Origin: an uncultured Clostridia bacterium
GTDB lineage: Bacteria > Bacillota > Clostridia > Oscillospirales > JAAYOS01
NCBI GenBank assembly: GCA_944386395.1
Contig: CALXAZ010000156.1
Location: forward strand, 1 to 11,423
Direction: 5' to 3'
DNA: 11,423 nucleotides
Shown: one piece after another, positions 1 to 6,281 of the stretch
Position numbering within the stretch: position 1 is the first letter of the stretch
Layout of the letters: the number at the start of each line of letters is the position of its first letter
The notes under the pieces: generated by a model
Databases searched by the model: none
Told to the model about the DNA's origin: nothing
The model's input: the letters and a program-made list of their open reading frames with translations, nothing else
Program-made: the position numbers and the translations under genes

Positions 1-40
1 CAATCTGAATAGTAATAGAAAAAATTTTCTTTTTATTCAT
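1..40 (-). CDS. N-terminus of an unidentified gene (partial, runs off the window)
   Basis: A minus-strand ATG at 40-38 is preceded by a strong Shine-Dalgarno sequence (AAGGAGGA, at 61-54), about 13 bases from the start. The 13 visible codons read MNKKKIFSITIQI. The lysine-rich start followed by hydrophobic residues could be the beginning of a signal peptide or membrane segment, but this is too little to assign a function. The 133 bases between this start and ybaK hold no clear terminator or promoter that I can defend. Confidence 0.45.
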   Translation of the reverse strand, partial: MNKKKIFSITIQI

Positions 41-173
41 ATGATATATAAGATCCTCCTTCCAGGTTTATCTATCCCAGGTCGAGGAACATCTGGTATT
101 TACTATAACAGCACAAGCTTAAATTAACCTTAAAAAGCAAAAATTTCTTTAAACCACACAAAATTTGTCTTTG

Positions 174-641
174 CTAGGTTAACTCTGCAATCTCAAACCT
201 AATCACTTTTCTGAGCTCCTCCAGACTTGTCTCTACCTGCCTTCCCCGCCTTCCCGCACTGAAAATTATCGATTCAAACTTCTCAGCAGAGCTATCTATC
301 ACTGTTTTAAAGGGCTTTTTCATTCCAATTGGCGAGCATCCTCCATGTATATACCCAGTAAGTGGAAGCAGTTCTTTTGCCTTAAGCATCTCTATCGACT
401 TCTCTCCAACACTTTTAGCAGCTTTTTTTAAATCCAGTTCAGATACTACCGGAATTACAAAAACATAGTGTAAACCGCTTTTTCCGGTAGTTACAAGAGT
501 TTTAAACACTCTCTGCGGACTTTTCCCAAGCAGCTTTGCAATATCTTCTCCGCTGTAATCCTCTTTCGGCTCATATCCATATGCCGTGTATTTTACCTTC
601 CTACTATCAAGAAGGCGCATTACATTTGTCTTATCCTCCAT
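174..641 (-). CDS. ybaK: Cys-tRNA(Pro)/Cys-tRNA(Cys) deacylase, YbaK/EbsC family
   Basis: This 155-residue protein belongs to the YbaK/EbsC (Ybak/ProRS editing) family. Its members hydrolyse Cys-tRNA(Pro) mis-made by prolyl-tRNA synthetase, acting in trans in the cytoplasm. The family hallmarks are visible: VFKTLV near residues 44-49 with the invariant catalytic lysine, GGCSPIGMKK near residues 100-109, and the late SAGRRGRQ segment. The length is normal for the family. The ATG at 641 follows AAGGAG with a five-base gap, so the start is secure. The gene has its own candidate promoter (671-699) and lies behind the terminator of the upstream lipoprotein gene, so it is probably transcribed alone. 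Family assignment is near certain. Preference for Cys-tRNA(Pro) over other mischarged tRNAs is inferred from the family. Confidence 0.95.
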   Translation of the reverse strand: MEDKTNVMRLLDSRKVKYTAYGYEPKEDYSGEDIAKLLGKSPQRVFKTLVTTGKSGLHYVFVIPVVSELDLKKAAKSVGEKSIEMLKAKELLPLTGYIHGGCSPIGMKKPFKTVIDSSAEKFESIIFSAGRRGRQVETSLEELRKVIRFEIAELT

Positions 642-670
642 ATTTGCTCCTTAAACTGAAATATAGCAAT

Positions 671-699
671 ATAATACCACCGTTTTGATATTTTGTACA
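671..699 (-). promoter_or_regulatory. Candidate sigma-A promoter of ybaK
   Basis: On the minus strand a -35-like TGTACA (699-694) and a -10-like TATTAT (676-671) are separated by exactly 17 bases and lie just upstream of the ybaK ribosome binding site. The -35 matches four of six consensus positions. It sits directly after the preceding terminator, as expected for an independent unit. Confidence 0.5.
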
Positions 700-700
700 T

Positions 701-733
701 AAAAAACGAGGTGGCTAAAATAGCCACCCCGTT
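701..733 (-). terminator. Intrinsic terminator after the PepSY lipoprotein gene
   Basis: An inverted repeat pairs GGTGGCTA (710-717) with TAGCCACC (721-728). The stem extends by four outer pairs after one mismatch, and the loop is three bases. Read on the minus strand it is followed by a T run (706-701). It starts 17 bases after the lipoprotein stop codon and closes the sigI-rsgI-lipoprotein cluster. Confidence 0.85.
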
Positions 734-749
734 CCCGCTGTAAAAATCA

Positions 750-1385
750 TTAATCGTAATCTACATCTGCCAAATATACTTTTCCATTTACTGCCGATAC
801 TTTGTATTCGTATTCAGCTCTATCCTTATAGAGCGTTATCTCATACTCAGCATCATCATCGTCATAGTCCATCTCAAGCACAGTCGCATTTGCTCCTGCC
901 TCGGCAAGTACCAGTTCTTTTGCTTCTTCCATGCTGATATATGCAGAGGTTGATGTAGTTGTGGCAGGAGTTTGAACCGCAAGCTTCTTATCCGTCTCCA
1001 CAGAAAGGATACTTCCGTCTATCGCTGATATCTTGTACTCGTACTTTACTCCGTCCTTATAGAGGTCAATCTCGTACTTGTTATCATCTCTGTCGTAATC
1101 CTTTTCGCTCACTGTTGCTCCGCTCCCAACTTCACCGAGCGCTATGTTCACCGCATCATCAATGCTTATAGCGGAAGCTGCAAAGCTTTTGGTACTCACT
1201 GCAAATGTTTGCGTTCCTTCTGTAGAATCTGAAACCATTTCTGTTGCAACTAGGGGAGCTATCTGGGCTCCGGCGCTTCCCGAGGCATTCATAGTATTTC
1301 CGCTTCCGCATCCGCTAAAAACTGAAAACGCCGTTACACCTATTAACAATATGGTTCCCGCTTTTTTTATAATGGTATTCTTCAT
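750..1385 (-). CDS. Lipoprotein with two PepSY domains
   Basis: This 211-residue product starts at the ATG at 1385, which follows AAAGGAG at good spacing. A longer reading from a TTG at 1481 lacks a ribosome binding site and would bury the signal peptide. Residues 1-25 form a lipoprotein signal peptide ending FSGC, with Cys26 as the probable lipidated residue, so the protein should sit on the outer face of the membrane. A Ser/Thr/Ala-rich linker follows. Two PepSY repeats occupy about residues 74-131 and 149-206. They resemble each other strongly (ATVSEKDYDRDD against ATVLEMDYDDDD, then KYEYKISAIDG against EYEYKVSAVNG). Both are rich in Asp and Glu. PepSY domains often occur as extracellular inhibitory or ligand-binding modules, and the ligand here is unknown. 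The gene lies 96 bases after rsgI and has a candidate SigI-type promoter, so it probably belongs to the SigI response. Confidence 0.85.
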   Translation of the reverse strand: MKNTIIKKAGTILLIGVTAFSVFSGCGSGNTMNASGSAGAQIAPLVATEMVSDSTEGTQTFAVSTKSFAASAISIDDAVNIALGEVGSGATVSEKDYDRDDNKYEIDLYKDGVKYEYKISAIDGSILSVETDKKLAVQTPATTTSTSAYISMEEAKELVLAEAGANATVLEMDYDDDDAEYEITLYKDRAEYEYKVSAVNGKVYLADVDYD

Positions 1386-1433
1386 GTATATTTCTCCTTT
1401 AATTTTTTGCTTTTGTAAGCTTCGTATAAAGGA

Positions 1434-1461
1434 TACGTCACCGCCCTCTCCAAACCGGGGT
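1434..1461 (-). promoter_or_regulatory. Candidate SigI-type promoter of the PepSY lipoprotein gene
   Basis: On the minus strand ACCCC (1461-1457) is followed after exactly 19 bases by CGTA (1437-1434), in the gap between rsgI and the lipoprotein gene. An ACCCC-like -35 and a CGWA -10 are the elements described for SigI promoters in Bacillus subtilis and Clostridium thermocellum. The site upstream of sigI has the same elements with the same 19-base spacing, and both continue as CGTAT followed by a TATA-containing stretch. The site is 49 bases from the ATG. Function is inferred; no transcript data are available. Confidence 0.55.
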
Positions 1462-1481
1462 AGTTCGGAAAATTTTTTCAA

Positions 1482-2360
1482 TTATTTTTTATTATCTCTT
1501 TCTTTGTCATTGTCGTCATTGTCGTCATCGTCGTCATCATCGTCATCGTCGTCATCGTCGTCATCATCGTCATCGTCGTCATCGTCGTCATCATTGTCGT
1601 CATCGTCGTCATCATTGTCGTCATCGTCATCATCATCATCGTCATCGTCAAAGGTATTTGGCTGAGATGTTCCTGACACAGGCATCGATTCTTTTTCAGC
1701 CTTATTATTATCCCCTGTAATCGGCACAGTTAACCCCTGCTTGCTAGTCTCAGCTACGTCGTCATCCCAGTCATAATCGTCCCAGTCATCATCATCTGTA
1801 TATATGGTAACTGTTATCTCCATATCTTTATCCAGTGACCTGCTTATTCCCCCTATTATAAGATTGCTTTGCTCTTCTCTCCATTTGTCATTGTCAGAAT
1901 CGACCCCAATTATCACTTCTCCTCCAGCTTTCAGATAACCCATATCAATAGCCCGAAGGAGAATTTCCTCAGATATTTCAAGCCCGCTTTTGCTCTTATA
2001 ATCATATCCTTCGATTAGCTGTTCTCCATCGTAATTTAGACCCTCAAGGCCCAAAACCCTATCCGATCTACTGACAACTATCTGAATATCCGGATTTATC
2101 CTCATCCGTATTCTTCCAAATGGAGCAGCATAATACTGAAAAGCCCCGAACAGCATCAAGCATATACATGCTGCTGCCACTATAATCGAACCCACCTGCC
2201 TGCGAAGTCTCAGAATTTTTTCCCGGCGATCATCTATTAAAACAACGTCACTGACCGTTTGTCCTATCTCATATCCCATGTTCGCAGCCTTATAGAAACG
2301 TCCATTATCTCCCATAAGCACTACATACGCCAAATGGCACTCCATAACAATGTAGCTCAT
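1482..2360 (-). CDS. rsgI: RsgI-type membrane anti-sigma factor with a poly-aspartate C-terminal tail
   Basis: This 292-residue protein matches the layout of RsgI anti-sigma factors. Residues 1-45 are an RsgI N-terminal domain (YIVMECHLAYVVLMGDNGRF), the cytoplasmic part that binds SigI. One membrane helix spans about residues 57-79. Residues 83-187 are the conserved extracellular region (RINPDIQIVVSRSDRVLGLEGLN, then GYLKAGGEVIIGV). Instead of a carbohydrate-binding or other folded sensor module there is an acidic cluster (about residues 188-201, DDDDWDDYDWDDD), a short linker, and then 48 consecutive Asp/Asn residues (238-285: 44 Asp, 4 Asn), ending in KERDNKK. The start overlaps the sigI stop by four bases (ATGA) and has AAGGAG upstream, so the two are translationally coupled. 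Anti-sigma identity is confident. The ligand of the acidic tail is unknown; divalent cations or cationic peptides are a guess. Confidence 0.9.
   Translation of the reverse strand: MSYIVMECHLAYVVLMGDNGRFYKAANMGYEIGQTVSDVVLIDDRREKILRLRRQVGSIIVAAACICLMLFGAFQYYAAPFGRIRMRINPDIQIVVSRSDRVLGLEGLNYDGEQLIEGYDYKSKSGLEISEEILLRAIDMGYLKAGGEVIIGVDSDNDKWREEQSNLIIGGISRSLDKDMEITVTIYTDDDDWDDYDWDDDVAETSKQGLTVPITGDNNKAEKESMPVSGTSQPNTFDDDDDDDDDDDNDDDDDDNDDDDDDDDDDDDDDDDDDDDDDDDNDDNDKERDNKK
1506..1649 (-). repeat. In-frame GAC/GAT tandem tract encoding poly-Asp in rsgI
   Basis: Forty-eight consecutive codons are GAC, GAT or AAT. Codon order is not random. On the plus strand, two nearly identical 27-base units lie side by side (1542-1568 and 1569-1595, differing in the last codon). 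They are flanked by related 21-base units ending in ATC or ATT. This points to growth by unit duplication as well as single-triplet slippage. All length changes in multiples of three stay in frame, so the tract could vary in length without breaking rsgI. Confidence 0.9.
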
Positions 2361-3085
2361 CTACGGCTCTCCTTCCTCTCCATCTGGCAGAGATGTCCTC
2401 GTATTATCTCGTATCCGTTTGTATATGCAACCATGATTGCCACCAAATATTTTCGATGCCGTTCCAGCGTCTTGCGCTCTACTCCACTTCCACGTGAAAG
2501 CTCAGCTATTGGCAGCCTTCCCGTTGTCACCAGCTCATCCAACAACGCCGGATTCTTCTTTGCATATTCAAGCGCCGAAAGGCAAGCCCTAAATGTCCGC
2601 TCCTGCTTTGGACAGTTGTCTGCAACATCGCTCAATTCCACTCCAAGCCGTGTAAGCTGAGCCGAAAATTCATCTATCTCATGCTTTGTTGCCAGCTGTG
2701 CCTCCCTCTTTGCAATATTACTTTCTTTTTCTCCCAATGTATCAATCAAACCCCTGTCATCGTCGGAGTCACTGCCCTCATATAGCGATATTTGTCCGCG
2801 ATGCCTTTTTTCCCGGCGATAATTATCTATTAACCTTCTTCTTATCGCGGTTGAAGCATACTTTAGAAATGTGCCCTTATACTTCTCATACGAAAGCACT
2901 GCCTCATAAAACGCAAGCATGGCAATGCCAAGCTCATCATCCACCCCTTCCAGAGGGGCACGTTTGATGAACCTGGCTGTCTCCGCTTTTATAAATCCCA
3001 TATATTTTATTATCAGCTCATCAGCTTCCTCCGGGCTTTGCTTTGCCCTTTCCACCATCTGAGCTATCTGATGCCTATCTTCCAT
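2357..3085 (-). CDS. sigI: RNA polymerase sigma factor SigI
   Basis: This 242-residue protein is a SigI-family alternative sigma factor, which directs RNA polymerase to envelope or polysaccharide stress genes. The sigma-2 region is clear (ELGIAMLAFYEAVLSYEKYKG at about residues 50-70, then FLKYASTAIRRRLIDNYRREKR). The C-terminal SigI-C domain, which replaces sigma-4, ends with VERKTLERHRKYLVAIMVAYTNGYE. The middle stretch (GSDSDDDRGL and following) is a less conserved linker. The ATG at 3085 is preferred over a GTG two codons earlier because GGTGGG sits nine bases before the ATG but only three before the GTG. The gene overlaps rsgI by four bases, which is the usual sigma/anti-sigma arrangement. 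A candidate SigI-type promoter lies immediately upstream, so autoregulation is likely. Family assignment is confident. The regulon outside this window is unknown. Confidence 0.92.
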   Translation of the reverse strand: MEDRHQIAQMVERAKQSPEEADELIIKYMGFIKAETARFIKRAPLEGVDDELGIAMLAFYEAVLSYEKYKGTFLKYASTAIRRRLIDNYRREKRHRGQISLYEGSDSDDDRGLIDTLGEKESNIAKREAQLATKHEIDEFSAQLTRLGVELSDVADNCPKQERTFRACLSALEYAKKNPALLDELVTTGRLPIAELSRGSGVERKTLERHRKYLVAIMVAYTNGYEIIRGHLCQMERKESRR

Positions 3086-3111
3086 AAACACAATCCCACC
3101 TGATATAAGTA

Positions 3112-3139
3112 TACGAAGATAATTTTAAATTTTTGGGGT
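3112..3139 (-). promoter_or_regulatory. Candidate SigI-type autoregulatory promoter
   Basis: On the minus strand ACCCC (3139-3135), followed by five A, is separated by 19 bases from CGTA (3115-3112), about 27 bases before the sigI ATG. SigI promoters are described with an ACCCC-type -35, A-rich tracts and a CGWA -10. This site carries all three. The spacing equals that of the second site at 1434-1461. Confidence 0.6.
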
Positions 3140-3224
3140 CTGGAGATAAATTTTTAATTTGATAACAACTCAATTATATAACATCTCTCAGCGCTCTTCC
3201 ACTGTTTTTGTAAAATATATGTAA

Positions 3225-3253
3225 AGGACCGTGAAGTTTTGTTCCACGGTCCT
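3225..3253 (-). terminator. Hairpin terminator after csoR
   Basis: AGGACCGTG (3225-3233) pairs perfectly with CACGGTCCT (3245-3253) around an 11-base loop that can pair further. On the minus strand it begins five bases after the csoR stop and is followed by only a short T stretch, then an AT-rich segment. It is a probable end of the copA-csoR transcript, less strong than the other terminators here. Confidence 0.7.
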
Positions 3254-3258
3254 CAAAA

Positions 3259-3531
3259 TCATCGGGAAAGCTTTTCAACTACAGCAATTATCTCGTCTAT
3301 CTTTTCTTTCTTTTGTCCTTCATCGCCCGAATCGAAGGCCTCCTGGACGCAGGAACCTATATGTGCGCGGAATATCTCGCTTTCCACTTTCCTCAGTATA
3401 GATGCCGCAGCCATAACCTGATTTACGATATCTATACAGTACCTGTCCTCATCCACCATTTTGAGTATGCCATCGATCTGCCCTCTAGCAGTTTTCAGCA
3501 GGCGCGAAACCCTATCTCTGTCCGCCCGCAT
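3259..3531 (-). CDS. csoR: Copper-sensing transcriptional repressor CsoR
   Basis: This 90-residue all-helical protein belongs to the CsoR/RcnR family of metal-sensing repressors. The Cu(I) ligand set is intact: Cys in DRYCIDIV (about residue 32), then His and Cys in FRAHIGSCV (about residues 57 and 61). This C-H-C pattern marks true Cu(I) sensors rather than persulfide or nickel sensors. Length and the N-terminal RLLKTARGQIDGILKMV helix are typical. The ATG at 3531 is three bases after the copA stop and has no good ribosome binding site, so translation is probably coupled to copA. In the known mechanism, apo-CsoR binds a GC-rich palindrome and Cu(I) releases it. A matching palindrome lies in front of copA at 6132-6148. 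The gene being downstream of, and co-transcribed with, its target gives negative feedback. Confidence 0.93.
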   Translation of the reverse strand: MRADRDRVSRLLKTARGQIDGILKMVDEDRYCIDIVNQVMAAASILRKVESEIFRAHIGSCVQEAFDSGDEGQKKEKIDEIIAVVEKLSR

Positions 3532-3534
3532 CGG

Positions 3535-3741
3535 TCAACTTATCGAGATTACCGTGTAACCGGCATCTGTCACAGCATCTGAAAGCATTTTATCACTTAC
3601 ATCACCTGTCAGCGTAACACAAGCCGTGCCGGCTTCCAGATTTACAGTTGCTTCAACTCCATCGATGGAATTGAGAGCCTTTTCTACATGATCAGAGCAA
3701 TGAGCACACATCATACCCTCGATTTTTATTGTTTTTTTCAT
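3535..3741 (-). CDS. copZ: Probable separate CopZ-like copper chaperone from an internal start in copA
   Basis: Inside the 3' end of copA, in the same frame, an ATG at 3741 is preceded by AAAGGAG at an eight-base distance, as good as any start in this window. It would give a 68-residue protein beginning MKKTIKIEGMMCAHCSDHV. This is the size and motif layout of the Atx1-like chaperone CopZ, which carries Cu(I) to CopA and CsoR in the cytoplasm. The copA codons just before it (VKKGENV) are a translation of the ribosome binding site, which suggests that this was once intergenic DNA between two genes. Whether free CopZ is made here is inferred. Confidence 0.65.
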   Translation of the reverse strand: MKKTIKIEGMMCAHCSDHVEKALNSIDGVEATVNLEAGTACVTLTGDVSDKMLSDAVTDAGYTVISIS

Positions 3742-6072
3742 AACATTTTCTCCTTTTTTTACTTTTAAAATTGTACCGGGTTCCTCCACCGCCTCACCAG
3801 CATTTCTTACACGCTTAGGTTTGAACCACCTAAGCCTCAGCGCATTAGATACCACACAGACAGAGCTGAGACTCATTGCCGCCGCTCCAAACATAGGATT
3901 CAGCTTTAGCGCAAACGGTATAAAAAATACTCCGGCTGCAAGAGGTATTCCGATAGAGTTATAGAAAAATGCCCAGAATAGATTCTCTTTGATATTTTTT
4001 ATTACAGCACGGCTGAGCTGCACAGCAGTCACAGCATCGATTAGGTCGCTCTTCATCAGCACAATATCCGCAGAATCTATCGCAACATCTGTTCCTGCTC
4101 CTATCGCGATACCGACATCTGCCCGGGCAAGCGCAGGAGCGTCATTTATTCCGTCGCCTACCATTGCGACTTTTTTCCCGCTCTCCTGTATTGCGCGTAT
4201 TTCCCGCTCCTTGTCCTGCGGGAGAACATCCGAAACTACTTTACCCACTCCTACTTTTTTTCTTATCGCTTCTGCGGTCCTCGCGTTATCGCCTGTGAGC
4301 ATAATAACTTCTATGCCCATTTTTTCAAACTCTTCTATTGCCTGCCGGCTTGTTGGCTTGACAACATCAGCAACAGCTATTATCCCCAAAATACCTTTTT
4401 CGTCAGCAAAATAGAGGGGAGTTTTTCCATCCTCTGCAAACCGTTCTCCATCCAAAAACGCCTTGCTGTCAGCTCCAAGCCTCTCCATCATTCTGCGGTT
4501 ACCCGCATATAACTGTCTCCCGTCTACTCTTCCGCGTATACCCTCTCCCGCATCTGCCGAAAAATCTGCCACAGCTTTTGACAGCTTTAGCCCTCGCTCA
4601 TCAGCAGCAGAAACTATCGCTTCTGCCAAAGGATGTTCGCTGTATGCCTCAAGCGAGGCAGCAGCGGTCAGAAGCTCATTTTCAGTCCCACGAAATACAG
4701 CTATGTCTGTCACCTGCGGTCTTCCTTCGGTAACTGTTCCTGTTTTGTCAACAACCACTGTATCTATCATATGTGCCGTTTCAAGTGCTTCAGCCGATTT
4801 TATGAGTATTCCGTTTTCTGCCCCCTTTCCAGTGCCCACCATAATTGCTACCGGTGTTGCCAGCCCCAGAGCACACGGGCAGGATATCACAAGCACTGAT
4901 ATCCCTATCGAAAGGGCAAACTCGAAGCTCTGCCCCGCAATCAGCCATGCGACCGTTGCTACAACGGCTATCGAAATAACCGTCGGCACGAATATGCTGC
5001 TAACCTTGTCGGCAAGCTTTGCTATCGGTGCTTTAGATGCACTTGCATCCTCAACGAGCTGTATTATCTGTGCAAGCGTCGTATCGTTACCAACCCTCGT
5101 CGCTTTGAAAGTGATATATCCGGAGCGACTTATCGAAGCCGATATCACCTTATCTCCAGGTCGCTTTTCTACTGGGATGCTTTCACCTGTTATGGCCGAC
5201 TCATCCACTGAGCAGTTCCCTTCCTCAACAATTCCATCCACCGGTATCCTTTGCCCAGCCCGGACTACCACAATATCCCCGACAACTACCTCCTCCACCG
5301 GCAGCTCCACCTCTGCTCCGCCGCGTATGACGGTTGCAGTCTTTGGCGCCAAATCTAGAAGCTTCGTTATTGCCTCGGAGGTTTTGCCCTTTGACCGCGT
5401 CTCAAGGAATTTCCCTACCGTTATTAGCGTGAGGATCATAGCAGCAGATTCAAAATACAGATCCATTGCATACTGACCTACGGTATCCATATCTCCATGC
5501 CCAAGCGCATACCCCATTCTGTATATGGCAAAGATACCATACACAAGCGCCGCACCCGAGCCTATTGCTATGAGCGAATCCATGTTCGGAGCTCCGTGGA
5601 ACAGCGTTTTTAGCCCGACCTGATAATATTTTCTGTTTATATATACCACCGGAAGGGTCAACAAAAGCTGAGTAAACGCAAGCAAAATCGCATTTTCTGC
5701 GCCGTGAAAAAATCCCGGCAGCGGCAATCCCAGCATATGTCCCATAGAGATATACATAAGCGGTACCAGAAAAGCAAATGATACAATTAGCCGCTTTTTC
5801 ATATTTTGCTGTTCATTCACAGTGACATCTGCCGGACGCTCTGCACGCTTTTCGGCAGCCTTCCCCTGTACTGACGCTCCATATCCAGAGTCTACAACTG
5901 CTTTTATTATCCCAGACTCGTCTATAACATTTTCATCAAATGTCACCATCATACTATTGGTAAGCAGGTTCACACTAACATCATCTACCCCTTCCTGCTT
6001 CCTCACACTTTTTTCCACATGAGCCGAGCAGGCAGAGCAAGTCATCCCCGTCACGTTAAACTTCTGTATCAC
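3535..6072 (-). CDS. copA: Cu(I)-exporting P1B-type ATPase CopA with a C-terminal CopZ-like domain
   Basis: This 845-residue membrane pump exports Cu(I) using ATP. In order it shows an N-terminal heavy-metal-associated domain (GMTCSACSAHV, Cys12/Cys15), a set of membrane helices, the actuator TGES loop, the metal-binding CPC motif (about residues 398-400), the phosphorylated Asp of DKTGT (about residue 442), TGDN, GDGINDAPALA (about residue 640), and late helices with FYNSIG and MSLSS. The GTG at 6072 is chosen because AAAGGAGG lies six to seven bases upstream; an earlier in-frame start has no such site. The last part is unusual. After the pump ends, a hydrophilic linker (about residues 755-777) leads in frame into a second metal-binding domain (GMMCAHCSDHV, Cys789/Cys792) that looks like a free CopZ chaperone. 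The linker encodes a Shine-Dalgarno sequence. csoR follows after three bases. Copper specificity is inferred from CPC and CsoR; silver is an alternative. Confidence 0.95.
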   Translation of the reverse strand: MIQKFNVTGMTCSACSAHVEKSVRKQEGVDDVSVNLLTNSMMVTFDENVIDESGIIKAVVDSGYGASVQGKAAEKRAERPADVTVNEQQNMKKRLIVSFAFLVPLMYISMGHMLGLPLPGFFHGAENAILLAFTQLLLTLPVVYINRKYYQVGLKTLFHGAPNMDSLIAIGSGAALVYGIFAIYRMGYALGHGDMDTVGQYAMDLYFESAAMILTLITVGKFLETRSKGKTSEAITKLLDLAPKTATVIRGGAEVELPVEEVVVGDIVVVRAGQRIPVDGIVEEGNCSVDESAITGESIPVEKRPGDKVISASISRSGYITFKATRVGNDTTLAQIIQLVEDASASKAPIAKLADKVSSIFVPTVISIAVVATVAWLIAGQSFEFALSIGISVLVISCPCALGLATPVAIMVGTGKGAENGILIKSAEALETAHMIDTVVVDKTGTVTEGRPQVTDIAVFRGTENELLTAAASLEAYSEHPLAEAIVSAADERGLKLSKAVADFSADAGEGIRGRVDGRQLYAGNRRMMERLGADSKAFLDGERFAEDGKTPLYFADEKGILGIIAVADVVKPTSRQAIEEFEKMGIEVIMLTGDNARTAEAIRKKVGVGKVVSDVLPQDKEREIRAIQESGKKVAMVGDGINDAPALARADVGIAIGAGTDVAIDSADIVLMKSDLIDAVTAVQLSRAVIKNIKENLFWAFFYNSIGIPLAAGVFFIPFALKLNPMFGAAAMSLSSVCVVSNALRLRWFKPKRVRNAGEAVEEPGTILKVKKGENVMKKTIKIEGMMCAHCSDHVEKALNSIDGVEATVNLEAGTACVTLTGDVSDKMLSDAVTDAGYTVISIS

Positions 6073-6118
6073 ATCTATCCTCCTTTGACTGGAACATGCT
6101 TCTTTAGCTATCATATCT

Positions 6119-6148
6119 ATTATATAACACCACACCCCCGTGGGGTGT
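6119..6148 (-). promoter_or_regulatory. copA promoter with CsoR-type operator
   Basis: A perfect palindrome, ACACCCC (6132-6138) and GGGGTGT (6142-6148) around three bases, fits the GC-rich inverted repeats bound by CsoR repressors. On the minus strand a consensus TATAAT (6124-6119) lies seven bases downstream, so the palindrome covers the spacer and -35 position, where CsoR would block polymerase. No good -35 is visible, which is common for such promoters. The region from 6149 to 6281 holds nothing else that I recognise. Confidence 0.8.
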
Positions 6149-6281
6149 CTTTATCTTAAAACAATTTTCCGCTCCTGTCAATAGCTTTGCCGTATTTTGT
6201 GCAATATCCACAGATACCACACCATTCTATTTTGTTGCGACATATTTTAAAGCTTCTTTCATACAAAACACAAAATAATTA

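Noticed and set aside
54..95. Repeated CCTGG elements as a possible riboswitch upstream of the first gene
   Set aside because: Only short direct repeats with no stable stem or terminator; nothing matched a known riboswitch.
1386..1481. Longer start (TTG at 1481) for the PepSY lipoprotein
   Set aside because: It has no ribosome binding site, would hide the signal peptide, and covers the candidate SigI promoter; the ATG at 1385 has AAAGGAG.
1506..1649. Repetitive tract as a possible CRISPR array
   Set aside because: There are no spacers; the units are triplet-based, in frame, and encode Asp/Asn within rsgI.
1144..1665. Plus-strand open frame with a long poly-Ser stretch
   Set aside because: It is the antisense reading of the GAC/GAT tract of rsgI and of the lipoprotein gene; it has no ribosome binding site and no domain.
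3086..3091. GTG at 3091 as the sigI start
   Set aside because: The GGTGGG ribosome binding site is only three bases away, too close; the ATG at 3085 is better spaced.
4463..5476. Long plus-strand open frame opposite copA
   Set aside because: copA on the minus strand has all P-type ATPase motifs over the same bases; the antisense reading is low-complexity Ser/Thr/Ala/Ile-rich with no recognisable domain.
6073..6135. Extended copA start upstream of 6072
   Set aside because: It would start inside the operator/promoter and lacks a ribosome binding site; the GTG at 6072 follows AAAGGAGG.
6132..6148. ACCCC in the copA operator as another SigI promoter
   Set aside because: No CGWA occurs at the 19-base distance; the bases are fully explained by the palindrome and the TATAAT.
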